Made by a program: the position numbers and the translations under genes. This document shows, one piece after another, positions 7,678-15,052 of a DNA stretch of 25,221 bases (the first letter of the stretch is position 1; each line of letters opens with the position of its first letter). The notes under the pieces were generated by a model. It was not told where the DNA came from. It saw nothing but the letters and a program-made list of their open reading frames with translations, and searched no databases. The stretch covers positions 1 to 25,221 of the forward strand of contig CAUGNQ010000027.1 in assembly GCA_959600835.1 (NCBI GenBank), read 5' to 3'. Origin of the DNA: an uncultured Collinsella sp. Lineage in GTDB: Bacteria; Actinomycetota; Coriobacteriia; Coriobacteriales; Coriobacteriaceae.

Positions 7678-7768
7678 TGGCGGAGGAGGAGGGATTCGAA
7701 CCCTCGTGACCTTATACAGGCCAAACGGTTTTCGAGACCGCCGCATTCAACCACTCTGCCACCCCTCC
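7678..7768 (-). tRNA. tRNA-Ser (CGA)
   Basis: A 91-nt class II tRNA with a long variable arm and encoded CCA. The acceptor stem GGAGGGG/CTCCTCC has one G-T pair and discriminator G. The anticodon loop CTCGAAA gives anticodon CGA. A 25-nt copy of its 3' end lies inverted at 7589-7613. It is separated from the next tRNA-Ser by a terminator. Confidence 0.95.
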
Positions 7769-7777
7769 GCGTGGGGT

Positions 7778-7808
7778 AAAAACAAAGCAGGCTCGAAGGC
7801 CTGCTTTG
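7778..7808 (-). terminator. Intrinsic terminator of tRNA-Ser(GGA)
   Basis: On the minus strand, CAAAGCAGGC pairs perfectly with GCCTGCTTTG around CTTCGA, followed by TTTTT. It lies between the two tRNA-Ser genes, so the downstream tRNA-Ser(CGA) depends on read-through or on its own promoter. Confidence 0.9.
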
Positions 7809-7816
7809 GAATTAAC

Positions 7817-7907
7817 TGGCGGAGAGTCAGGGATTTGAACCCTGGAGACGCTTTTGACGCCTACACGATTTCCAATCGTGCTCCTTCGGCCACTCGGACA
7901 ACTCTCC
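7817..7907 (-). tRNA. tRNA-Ser (GGA)
   Basis: A 91-nt class II tRNA with encoded CCA. The acceptor stem is GGAGAGT/ACTCTCC with discriminator G. The anticodon stem ACGAT/ATCGT encloses TTGGAAA (anticodon GGA). The long variable arm is GGCGTCAAAAGCGTC and the T-arm CAGGGTTCAAATCCCTG. Confidence 0.95.
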
Positions 7908-7923
7908 GTTAAATGCGAAAGTC

Positions 7924-7952
7924 AGTATACACGAGGAACCGCAAAGTGCAAA
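7924..7952 (-). promoter_or_regulatory. Promoter of tRNA-Ser(GGA)
   Basis: On the minus strand, -35 TTTGCA (7947-7952) and -10 TATACT (7924-7929) are 17 bp apart and end 16 bp before the tRNA 5' end at 7907. Confidence 0.65.
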
Positions 7953-8311
7953 CAGAAAAGTTGGCATTTTTTAAAACGCTTGGCCGCGCTTGTCGTTGCA
8001 GTGGGGTTTGAGGTGCCAAAAAACGGCTTCCGACCAGCGTGGTTGATTAACTCAATTGTTCAAAAGGGGTATTCATAAGCGACTTGGCAATGAATTTAAA
8101 AATCTTTGGGTGGCGCTGTGGACCACTGGTATGCATTTTGCGACCACAGCCTTGTGCCCGTTGACCTGTGGCTTGGCTCAGCTTGTCCCCGCGGCGTCGT
8201 ATCTTGTCCACAAATCCGTCAAGCATTTGGTCAGCATTTGGTTGGAAGACGCATGAAGTGCCGTGCGAGTATGGGCATATGTGGAGGTCATGAGGTTGTA
8301 GCTGCATATTC
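7953..8311. other. Gene-free stretch between divergent tRNA-Ser and rpsF
   Basis: I see no credible gene; the short open frames on either strand lack ribosome sites and family features. The stretch contains a perfect actinobacterial-style DnaA box TTGTCCACA (8204-8212) and a one-mismatch copy in reverse (8117-8125, TGTGGACCA). A 7-bp inverted repeat GCTGTGG/CCACAGC (8115-8121 and 8144-8150) overlaps the latter. No AT-rich unwinding block of origin size is evident. Confidence 0.5.
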
Positions 8312-8340
8312 TTGCGGCCTGGGAGGTTGAAAGATATTAT
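8312..8340 (+). promoter_or_regulatory. Promoter of the rpsF operon
   Basis: A partial -35 TTGCGG (8312-8317) and a good -10 TATTAT (8335-8340) are separated by 17 bp. Transcription would start near 8347, giving a leader of about 65 nt that contains the hairpin at 8357-8385. Confidence 0.6.
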
Positions 8341-8356
8341 TACCAAGTCTTTTCCT

Positions 8357-8385
8357 GCTTCAGGCGCACCTTCACGACCTGAAGC
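8357..8385 (+). promoter_or_regulatory. rpsF leader hairpin, candidate S6:S18 binding site
   Basis: GCTTCAGG (8357-8364) pairs perfectly with CCTGAAGC (8378-8385) around a 13-nt loop containing CACCTTCACGA. Leaders of rpsF in many bacteria carry a hairpin bound by the S6:S18 protein pair to repress the operon, and both proteins are encoded just downstream here. Position and shape fit; I matched the loop from memory only. Confidence 0.55.
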
Positions 8386-8411
8386 CACATTTGCCCAGAG
8401 GAGGTGACAAT

Positions 8412-8705
8412 ATGAAGGCTTATGAACTGCTGTTCTTTGTTGACCCGTCGCTCGACCCCGAGACTCGTCTCGCTGTTATGAAGCGTATCGATACCACGAT
8501 CGCTGAGGGCGCTGGCAAGGTCGACTCCGTTGACGAGTGGGGCAAGCGCAAGCTCGCCTACGAGATCAACGACCTCACCGATGGTGACTACACCCTCATC
8601 AACTTCCACGCAGATCCTACCCAGATCGCCGAGCTTGATCGCGTCCTGCGCATCACCGACGCTGTGGTCCGCCACATGATCGTCCGTCGCGACGACCAGG
8701 AGTAA
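8412..8705 (+). CDS. rpsF: 30S ribosomal protein bS6
   Basis: A 97-residue protein of normal bS6 length. It has the diagnostic MKAYELLFFVDPSLDP start, the WGKRKLAYEINDLTDGDYTLINFHA core and the end LRITDAVVRHMIVRRD. bS6 pairs with bS18 on the platform of the small subunit. The ATG at 8412 follows a very strong GAGGAGGTGA (8398-8407); an in-frame ATG at 8391 lies upstream of that site and is rejected. It is the first gene of rpsF-ssb-rpsR-rplI. Confidence 0.97.
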   Translation: MKAYELLFFVDPSLDPETRLAVMKRIDTTIAEGAGKVDSVDEWGKRKLAYEINDLTDGDYTLINFHADPTQIAELDRVLRITDAVVRHMIVRRDDQE

Positions 8706-8753
8706 GACTGTCGTTTTGGACTGGGCTTGTGCCCCAAGAGGAAGTAGTGAGTT

Positions 8754-9206
8754 ATGAGCATCAATCGAGTGAACATCACCGGTAACCTCACCCGCGATCC
8801 CGAGCTGCGCGCCACCGCCGGCGGAACCCAGGTTCTGTCCTTTGGCGTCGCTGTGAACGATCGTCGCCGCAACGCGCAGACTGGCGAGTGGGAGGATTAT
8901 CCCAACTTTGTCGACTGCACTATGTTCGGCACCCGCGCCGAGGCCGTGAGCCGTTTCCTGGCAAAGGGAAACAAGGTCGCGATCGAGGGCAAGCTGCGCT
9001 ACAGCTCTTGGGAACGCGACGGCCAGCGCCGGAGCAAGCTTGAGGTCATCGTTGATGAGATCGAGTTTATGAGCTCCCGTGGTGGCCAGGGTGGCTACGA
9101 TCAGGGCGGTTACGCCCCCGCAGCTCCTGCGCCCACAGCACGTCCTGCCGCACCGGTGGCTACGCCGCCCGCGGTCGACGTCTACGATGAGGACATCCCG
9201 TTTTAA
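8754..9206 (+). CDS. ssb: Single-stranded DNA-binding protein
   Basis: A 150-residue SSB. The N-terminal OB fold (about 1-108) starts MSINRVNITGNLTRDPELRAT and contains GTRAEAVSRFLAKGNKVAIEGKLRYSSWE. A flexible Gly/Ala/Pro-rich linker (about 109-141) follows, then the acidic tip DEDIPF, which recruits replication and repair partners. It coats single-stranded DNA as a tetramer. AGAGGAAG lies upstream of the ATG. Its place between rpsF and rpsR is the classic arrangement in Gram-positive bacteria. Confidence 0.97.
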   Translation: MSINRVNITGNLTRDPELRATAGGTQVLSFGVAVNDRRRNAQTGEWEDYPNFVDCTMFGTRAEAVSRFLAKGNKVAIEGKLRYSSWERDGQRRSKLEVIVDEIEFMSSRGGQGGYDQGGYAPAAPAPTARPAAPVATPPAVDVYDEDIPF

Positions 9207-9235
9207 GGGTTGTTCACCTATTTTTGAGTGAGAGG

Positions 9236-9257
9236 CGGCTTCGGTTCGCCGAAGTTG
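9236..9257 (+). other. Intercistronic hairpin with UUCG tetraloop
   Basis: CGGCTTCGG (9236-9244) pairs with CCGAAGTTG (9249-9257), with two G-T pairs, closed by the very stable TTCG loop. It lies between ssb and rpsR and has no T-run, so it is more likely to set mRNA stability or processing than to terminate transcription. Confidence 0.6.
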
Positions 9258-9278
9258 CCAAATGAAAGGTATTTTGAC

Positions 9279-9545
9279 ATGGCTAATGATTTTTCTGCAC
9301 GTCAGCCGCGTCGTAAGTACTGCCAGTTCTGCAAGGAGAACACTGAGTTCATCGACTATAAGGACACTCAGCTTCTCCGTAAGTACATGACCGACCGTGG
9401 CAAGATCAAGCCCCGTCGCGTCACTGGCGCTTGCACGCAGCATCAGCATGACATCGCCAACGCCATCAAGCGTGCCCGCGAGATGGCTCTCCTGCCGTAC
9501 ACCGTCCCCGTGGTTTCCTCTCGTGGCAACCGCGACCGCGGCTAA
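9279..9545 (+). CDS. rpsR: 30S ribosomal protein bS18
   Basis: An 88-residue bS18. The conserved core is RRKYCQFCKENTEFIDYKDTQLLRKYMTDRGKIKPRRVTGACTQHQ, with a basic C-terminus. It retains the two N-terminal Cys (CQFC) of zinc-type S18 proteins plus a third (GAC). It binds next to bS6 on the small subunit. The ATG at 9279 begins MANDFSARQ and has AAAGG (9265-9269) nearby. An in-frame ATG at 9228 would add 17 residues translated from the hairpin and is rejected. Confidence 0.97.
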   Translation: MANDFSARQPRRKYCQFCKENTEFIDYKDTQLLRKYMTDRGKIKPRRVTGACTQHQHDIANAIKRAREMALLPYTVPVVSSRGNRDRG

Positions 9546-9560
9546 GAAGGGAGACGCATC

Positions 9561-10100
9561 ATGAAGGTTATTCTTCTCGATGAGATCAAGGGCAAGGGCG
9601 GCGAGGGTGACGTCGTAGAGGTCGCTCAGGGTTACGCTGAGAACTTCCTGTTCCCCAAGAAGCTCGCTGTTGCCGCCACCAAGGGCAACCTCAAGCAGCT
9701 TGACGAGCGTCGCAACAACATAGCCAAGCGCGAGGCCGTCCGTCTGGCTACCGCCAACGAGACCAAGGCTGCCCTCGAGGGCAAGCAGGTCACCGTTGAC
9801 GTCAAGGTCGGCGACGAGGGCATCCTCTTTGGCTCCGTTACCGCCGCTATGATCGCTGACGCCATCAAGGATCAGCTCGGTATGGACATCGACCGCAAGC
9901 GCGTCGAGCTCGGCAAGCCCATCAAGGTTGCCGGTGCCCACACCGTTGCCATCTCGCTGTACCGCGAGATCAAGGCCGAGGTTGTCGTTCTCGTCGGCGT
10001 TACCGCCGAGGAGCTCGCTGCCGATGCTGAGGTCGAGGAGGCCGCTGAGGTCGCCGAGGCCGAGACCGCCGAGGTCGAGACCGAGGCTGCTGCCGAGTAG
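9561..10100 (+). CDS. rplI: 50S ribosomal protein bL9 with acidic C-terminal tail
   Basis: A 179-residue bL9. The N-terminal RNA-binding domain starts MKVILLDEIKGKGGEGDVVEVAQGYAENFLFPKKLA, then comes a long connecting helix (KQLDERRNNIAKREAVRLA). The C-terminal domain spans about 80-148. The usual length is near 150. The last ~30 residues here are an added Ala/Glu-rich tail with AEVEEAAEVAEAETAEVE repeats, likely disordered. The tail gives the DNA a GAGGCCGAG-like repetitive character. GAAGGGAG upstream of the ATG is a good ribosome site. It is the last gene of the operon and is followed by a terminator. Confidence 0.96.
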   Translation: MKVILLDEIKGKGGEGDVVEVAQGYAENFLFPKKLAVAATKGNLKQLDERRNNIAKREAVRLATANETKAALEGKQVTVDVKVGDEGILFGSVTAAMIADAIKDQLGMDIDRKRVELGKPIKVAGAHTVAISLYREIKAEVVVLVGVTAEELAADAEVEEAAEVAEAETAEVETEAAAE

Positions 10101-10132
10101 CATTTGCTGCAACGCAACAATCTTGTTCTAAG

Positions 10133-10170
10133 AAGGGCGCTCTGAGAGACCGGGGCGCCCTTTTATTTTT
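10133..10170 (+). terminator. Intrinsic terminator of the rpsF-rplI operon
   Basis: AAGGGCGC (10133-10140) pairs with GCGCCCTT (10155-10162) around a 14-nt loop and is followed by TTTTATTTTTT. It is 33 nt after the rplI stop and 50 nt before the left end of the insertion element. Confidence 0.9.
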
Positions 10171-10211
10171 TGCGCTGAGTGGGTGTCACGTCATACATTG
10201 AGATGCAGTCC

Positions 10212-10219
10212 CACATAAG
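10212..10219. repeat. Target-site duplication, left copy
   Basis: CACATAAG directly abuts the left terminal repeat and is repeated exactly at 12050-12057. Eight bp is the duplication length typical of IS1595-family insertions. Confidence 0.9.
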
Positions 10220-10243
10220 CGTTGTGTTAGACCACTTTGGATA
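10220..10243 (+). repeat. Left terminal inverted repeat of the IS1595-family element
   Basis: Starts CGTTGTGTTAGACC and ends CTTTGGATA. It differs from the right end only at two adjacent positions (CA versus GG after TTAGAC). Confidence 0.92.
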
Positions 10244-10317
10244 AGTGTCCTGCACGCAGTACACGCGACGGGGCCCCGGTTGCGACAATTCCATCATCAG
10301 GAGAGATGGAGGTTGCA

Positions 10318-11400
10318 ATGGAAGACGTGCTCACCCAGCTGACGAGGCAGTTCCTCCCGCAGATGACGGCTGCCGAGAAGAGCGGGGCCCTGAGATCGCT
10401 CAAGGCGCTGATAGACGCGGAGCTTTTCGAACTCGCGGCAAGCGAGGGGGCGGAAGACGATCCCGACAGAGCCTGCCCCTGGTGCGGCTCCCCGCATTAC
10501 GTGAAGAGGGGGCGAGACGGGAGCGGCCGTCAGCGGTTCCTCTGCCGAGGGTGCGCCAGGACCTTCACCGACGCCACCATGCGCATCTTCTCCACCACCA
10601 AGCTCGACAGGTCGGCCTGGATGAGGTTCGCGGAGTGCCACGTGGACATGCTCCCGCTGCGCGAGTCGGCGGAAAAGTGCGGCGTGTGCCTCAAGACGGC
10701 GTTCTTCATGCGCCACAGGCTGCTCGAGGCCATGGCCAAGCGCATGCCCGCCTTCCGCGTGGAGGCCGGCGGCGGGGCCGAGCTCGACGAGTGCTTCTTC
10801 AGGGAGAGCTTCAAGGGAAACCGCTCCAGGTCGGAGTCCGGCATGCCCAGGAAGCCCCGCACAAGGTCGCAGGGAACCGACGGGCACGAGAAGATATGCG
10901 TGCTCACCGGCATCAACGACGCCGGCGACATCTTCTACGAGATCGCGGGGAGGGGCGGCCTCGACGAGGCGGCAGCCAGGGAGCTGCTCGCCGACAAGCT
11001 CGCGGTCGGCGCGATAATCTCGACGGACCGTGCGCACGTGTACCGCCGCGTCCTGCCCGCCCTCGGCGTCGGCGCGCACATCGCCAGCAAGAGGGAGGAG
11101 CACGCCATCAACAGGGTGAACAGCCTCCACTCCCAGATGAGGCACTTCATCGGCAGGTTCCGGGGTGTCTCCACGAGACGCCTCGAGAACTACCTCGCCT
11201 GGTTCAAGTGGACATGGTGCTTCAAGGTCCGCAGGAGCGCGGACGAGCTCGCCGAGCTCATAGTGAGGCAGGCAGCCCGCGGCACGTACGAGAAGACCTG
11301 GCGCCAGTACAAGGTGACCCCCTATCCGTTCTACGAGTACTGGATCAAGCAGGCGAAATGGGACTCGCGTGCGCGGAGGGCCATATACGGCGTGGCGTGA
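10318..11400 (+). CDS. IS1595-family transposase
   Basis: A 360-residue transposase, apparently intact. A zinc ribbon lies at C53-x2-C56 and C76-x2-C79 (CPWCGS ... CRGCARTFTD). A helix-turn-helix-like segment (about 98-135) follows, then the DDE-type core: first Asp D157 in AELDECFF, second D237 in ISTDRAHVYRR, and the family signature HAINRVNSLHSQMRHFIGRFRG (262-283) followed by LENYLAWFKW. This pattern is specific to IS1595/ISXO2-like enzymes. The ATG at 10318 follows GGAGG (10308-10312) by five bases. ATG 10306 is an alternative, and the open frame extends back to 10237 inside the terminal repeat region. Codon use (AGG arginine codons, CTC/CTG only) differs clearly from neighbouring genes, consistent with horizontal arrival. 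Confidence 0.93.
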   Translation: MEDVLTQLTRQFLPQMTAAEKSGALRSLKALIDAELFELAASEGAEDDPDRACPWCGSPHYVKRGRDGSGRQRFLCRGCARTFTDATMRIFSTTKLDRSAWMRFAECHVDMLPLRESAEKCGVCLKTAFFMRHRLLEAMAKRMPAFRVEAGGGAELDECFFRESFKGNRSRSESGMPRKPRTRSQGTDGHEKICVLTGINDAGDIFYEIAGRGGLDEAAARELLADKLAVGAIISTDRAHVYRRVLPALGVGAHIASKREEHAINRVNSLHSQMRHFIGRFRGVSTRRLENYLAWFKWTWCFKVRRSADELAELIVRQAARGTYEKTWRQYKVTPYPFYEYWIKQAKWDSRARRAIYGVA

Positions 11401-11471
11401 TGTCCAGGGCGGTCTGGCGCAGCGCATCTGCGGCAAGCGCTGAAGTCGTGCCCCGATGCAAATAGCAACAG

Positions 11472-11966
11472 CTAGCGATATTCTTCGGGAACGTCGAAAC
11501 CGTACTCACGGCATAGGAGCATGACATCGTGGGCGTCGTGCTCGTCATGCTGATAGCCCAAGTGAAACAACAGCTGGCTTTCGGGGTCGATGCACGACAC
11601 CTCCACCTCGCCGATGCGCCCCCTCCCCGAAAAGACCTCCCCGGGAAAACGATCTCCCTGATACAGAATATCGCCATTCTCGGCGAAATCGAAGCAATGC
11701 AGGTCGACGATGCGCCCCGCCTCGTCTTGCCACACCGTGTGATCTTCGGTGGTGAAAGATGCAGCCACCTCGGAAAACCCCTCATCAGCAATTAGATCCA
11801 CGAACCTTTGGTAATCCCCGCGCTGAACGAACAGGTCGATGTCGTTATGAGCCCTGGTCTCACGCCCGACAAGCGCATCGATGCCCCAGCCGCCATCAAG
11901 GTATACGCCAATGCCCGCACCTGCGGAAAGGCCGATTATCCAACACGCATCATCCTTGGTGACCAT
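11472..11966 (-). CDS. Lincosamide nucleotidyltransferase-like protein (Lnu family)
   Basis: A 164-residue minimal nucleotidyltransferase. The motif YLDGGWGIDALVGRETRAHNDIDLFV (residues 22-47) contains the GG loop (25-26) and the metal-binding pair D42/D44; a third likely carboxylate is D88 in IVDLH. Length and motifs match the Lnu(A)/Lnu(C) group, which adenylylates lincomycin and clindamycin, within the aminoglycoside-resistance-type nucleotidyltransferase family. TTEDHTVWQDEAGRIVDLH and the terminal YQHDEHDAHDVMLLCREYGFDVPEEY resemble Lnu(C) as I recall it. AGGAG precedes the ATG, and a -10 TATAAT lies 40 nt upstream. It is cargo of the surrounding insertion element. Substrate and resistance are predicted only; it could act on another small molecule. 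Confidence 0.8.
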   Translation of the reverse strand: MVTKDDACWIIGLSAGAGIGVYLDGGWGIDALVGRETRAHNDIDLFVQRGDYQRFVDLIADEGFSEVAASFTTEDHTVWQDEAGRIVDLHCFDFAENGDILYQGDRFPGEVFSGRGRIGEVEVSCIDPESQLLFHLGYQHDEHDAHDVMLLCREYGFDVPEEYR

Positions 11967-12006
11967 AGGAGCTCCTTCGCTTTCGCCTGCTATCTAAGCA
12001 AGAAAG

Positions 12007-12036
12007 ATTATAGGAAAAGTCCCAGTATCCAAAGCC
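12007..12036 (-). promoter_or_regulatory. Promoter of the passenger nucleotidyltransferase gene
   Basis: On the minus strand a perfect -10 TATAAT (12007-12012) lies about 40 nt before the start codon. The best -35 matches, TTGGAT or TTTGGA, are 14-15 bp upstream and lie inside the right terminal repeat. The element would thus carry its own promoter wherever it lands. Confidence 0.55.
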
Positions 12037-12049
12037 GTCTAACACAACG
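12026..12049 (-). repeat. Right terminal inverted repeat of the IS1595-family element
   Basis: Reads TATCCAAAG ... GTCTAACACAACG on the plus strand, the reverse complement of the left end with two mismatches. The element ends at 12049. Confidence 0.92.
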
Positions 12050-12057
12050 CACATAAG
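12050..12057. repeat. Target-site duplication, right copy
   Basis: CACATAAG, an exact direct repeat of 10212-10219, followed by GGAC. Confidence 0.9.
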
Positions 12058-12120
12058 GGACCGTTCATCCGTTTGGTTCGGTGATGATTGTTAAGGCGCG
12101 CCTCGATTTAAAGCTGTGGC

Positions 12121-12129
12121 TGATACTAT
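12121..12129 (+). promoter_or_regulatory. Extended -10 promoter of dnaB
   Basis: TGATACTAT: a TG one base before the -10 hexamer TACTAT (12124-12129), with no good -35 box. It lies 34 nt before the dnaB start and 71 nt beyond the insertion element, so the insertion has not removed it. Confidence 0.5.
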
Positions 12130-12162
12130 GGATGCTCGCAAGCGATATGAATGAGGATGCTC

Positions 12163-13554
12163 ATGGCATATGACGATAGGGAGACATGGCTGACGGTCGA
12201 GGACCGCGGCTCCAAGTTGGGTCTCCCCCAAAACCAAGATGCAGAGGCCAACGTACTGGCCGCCATGCTGCTATCGCCCGAGGTGGTCGAAGAAGCCCAG
12301 GTCGAGCTGCAGCCCGATGACTTCTACCGGCCCATTCATAAGACCATCTATACCGCGATGGTCGATATGTACAACAGCCGCATTCCCATCGACTCCATCT
12401 CGCTGATCGATTACCTGCGAAGCATCAACAAGCTCGATGCCGTGGGCGGCGAGGCCTACATTTTGGAGCTGATGGGCCAGACTCTGTCGCTCGTGAACTG
12501 GCAGCACCATGCCGCCATCGTCCGTCGCGACTCGATGCTGCGCGAGCTGATCGGCGCCACCAACGAGATCAACGCGCTGGCCTATAACGCCCCTACCGAC
12601 ACCAAGGAGGTCGTGGAGCTGGCCGAGAGCAAGCTGCTCAAGGTCACGGCGCGCGAGGTCAAGTCGAGCTACAAGACGCTGACCGAGTTTATGGTCGAGG
12701 CCTATAACGAGGCCGAGGAAGTGTGCCAGGCCGGTGGCCAGGCTGCGGGCGTGCCCACGGGTTTCCCGTCGCTCGACCGCATGCTCATGGGTTTTCGCGA
12801 GGGTCAGCTCATCATTATCGGTGCCCGTCCTGCTGTAGGTAAGACGTCGTTCGCCCTGAATCTGGCGCTCAACGCTGCCGCCGCTGGTTATACCGTCGGC
12901 TTCTTCTCGCTGGAGATGTCGGGCAAGGAAATTGCCCAGCGTCTGATCTGCGCCTACGCCATGATCTCGATCAGTGACTTCCGCATGGGCCGCATTAGCC
13001 CCGAGCAGTGGGCCAATATCAACGAGGCCACGCAGACCTTGTCTAAGCTCGATATTCTGATTGACGATACGCCCGGCACCACAGTGACCGAGATTCGCGC
13101 CAAGAGCCGCCGCATGCTCCACAACAAGGAGAAGGCCATCATCATCCTGGACTACCTGCAGCTGGTGAGTCCTCCGCCGGGACGCCGCTCCGAGAGCCGT
13201 ACCGTCGAGGTCTCCGAGATGTCGCGTGGTCTGAAGATCATGGCCAAGGAGCTCAAGATCCCGCTCATCGCGCTGTCGCAGCTCTCGCGTCAGGTCGAAT
13301 CCCGTACCGGCAAGCGCCCGCAGCTTTCCGACCTTCGTGAATCGGGCTCCATCGAGCAAGACGCCGATATCGTTATGTTCTTGGACCGCTCCGCCGACGA
13401 GGCCGAAGCCTCACGCGACGATCGACCCGACGAGGGCGTTACGCGTATCGTCGTGGCCAAGAACCGTTCGGGCCCGATCGGCGACGTCGACCTGATGTTC
13501 CTGCCGGCATCCACCAAGTTCTATGAGCTTGATGGGGCACATGCCGAGGAGTAG
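12163..13554 (+). CDS. dnaB: Replicative DNA helicase DnaB
   Basis: A 463-residue helicase of usual length. The N-terminal domain (about 20-125, starting LPQNQDAEANVLAAML) mediates ring assembly and primase contact. A linker precedes the RecA-like motor with Walker A GARPAVGKTS (220-229), Walker B IIILDYLQL (326-334), and the DnaB sensor segment ALSQLSRQVESRTGKRPQLSDLRESGSIEQDADIV. The hexamer unwinds the lagging-strand template at the fork. The coding frame is uninterrupted and there is no intein. The ATG at 12163 follows GAGGA (12153-12157); in-frame ATGs at 12151 and 12160 are less well placed. dnaB following rplI is common in Gram-positive bacteria; here the two are pushed apart by the insertion element. 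Confidence 0.97.
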   Translation: MAYDDRETWLTVEDRGSKLGLPQNQDAEANVLAAMLLSPEVVEEAQVELQPDDFYRPIHKTIYTAMVDMYNSRIPIDSISLIDYLRSINKLDAVGGEAYILELMGQTLSLVNWQHHAAIVRRDSMLRELIGATNEINALAYNAPTDTKEVVELAESKLLKVTAREVKSSYKTLTEFMVEAYNEAEEVCQAGGQAAGVPTGFPSLDRMLMGFREGQLIIIGARPAVGKTSFALNLALNAAAAGYTVGFFSLEMSGKEIAQRLICAYAMISISDFRMGRISPEQWANINEATQTLSKLDILIDDTPGTTVTEIRAKSRRMLHNKEKAIIILDYLQLVSPPPGRRSESRTVEVSEMSRGLKIMAKELKIPLIALSQLSRQVESRTGKRPQLSDLRESGSIEQDADIVMFLDRSADEAEASRDDRPDEGVTRIVVAKNRSGPIGDVDLMFLPASTKFYELDGAHAEE

Positions 13555-13581
13555 GACAGGCGCCCGTTGCACGGGTATACT
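13553..13581 (+). promoter_or_regulatory. Promoter of purA
   Basis: -35 AGGACA (13553-13558) and -10 TATACT (13576-13581) are 17 bp apart, giving a leader of about 60 nt. The -35 overlaps the dnaB stop codon. Confidence 0.55.
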
Positions 13582-13647
13582 GGGAATGTTTTGTGCTTCT
13601 GCGTGCCGGCGTGGCGCGTAGACAGTCCATGAATGTAAGGAGTAAAC

Positions 13648-14934
<1,287 letters not shown>

Positions 14935-14956
14935 TCGGGACCATTTGGTTATTGCG

Positions 14957-14998
14957 ATATACCCCTTTGCAGCCCAAGTGGGCGGCCGAGGGGTATAT
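14957..14998 (+). terminator. Nested palindrome between purA and purD
   Basis: ATATACCCCT (14957-14966) and AGGGGTATAT (14989-14998) form a perfect 10-bp stem. Inside it GCCC (14972-14975) pairs with GGGC (14980-14983). TTGCTTG follows in place of a full T-run. It may end purA transcription. The right arm also contains TATATT (14994-14999), a possible -10 for purD, so it could equally be an operator. Confidence 0.55.
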
Positions 14999-15052
14999 TT
15001 GCTTGCAAAGGGCTCGCGCGGAGCGGGCCATTCATCCATAGAGGAGGCACCC

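Larger units (their letters stand above)
10220..12049 (+). mobile_element. IS1595-family element with nucleotidyltransferase passenger gene
   Basis: A complete 1830-bp unit. Terminal inverted repeats of 24 bp (10220-10243 and 12026-12049) match at 22 of 24 positions, beginning CGTTGTGTTAGAC and ending CTTTGGATA. The flanking 8-bp duplication CACATAAG proves insertion by transposition into what was the rplI-dnaB intergenic region. It carries a transposase gene on the plus strand and, tail to tail with it, a lincosamide nucleotidyltransferase-like gene on the minus strand. Passenger genes are known in this family, and the lnu(C) element MTnSag1/ISSag10 of Streptococcus agalactiae has a comparable layout. 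Intact genes and near-perfect ends suggest a recent, possibly still active insertion. Confidence 0.93.

Noticed and set aside
7589..7768. A canonical attL/attR pair of an integrated element
   Set aside because: The two copies of the tRNA 3' end are inverted, not direct, only 65 bp apart, and no integrase gene is present. Kept only as a scar hypothesis.
8047..8388. Overlapping short frames on both strands upstream of rpsF
   Set aside because: None has a ribosome site or a recognisable protein pattern, and the minus frame crosses the rpsF promoter and leader hairpin.
10245..11465. 406-codon plus-strand frame overlapping the transposase
   Set aside because: Arg/Gly/Pro/Ala-rich translation in another frame of the transposase gene. 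The IS1595 signature is in the 10318 frame.
12163..13554. Intein or frameshift in dnaB
   Set aside because: The frame is continuous with normal spacing from Walker A to Walker B and normal length.
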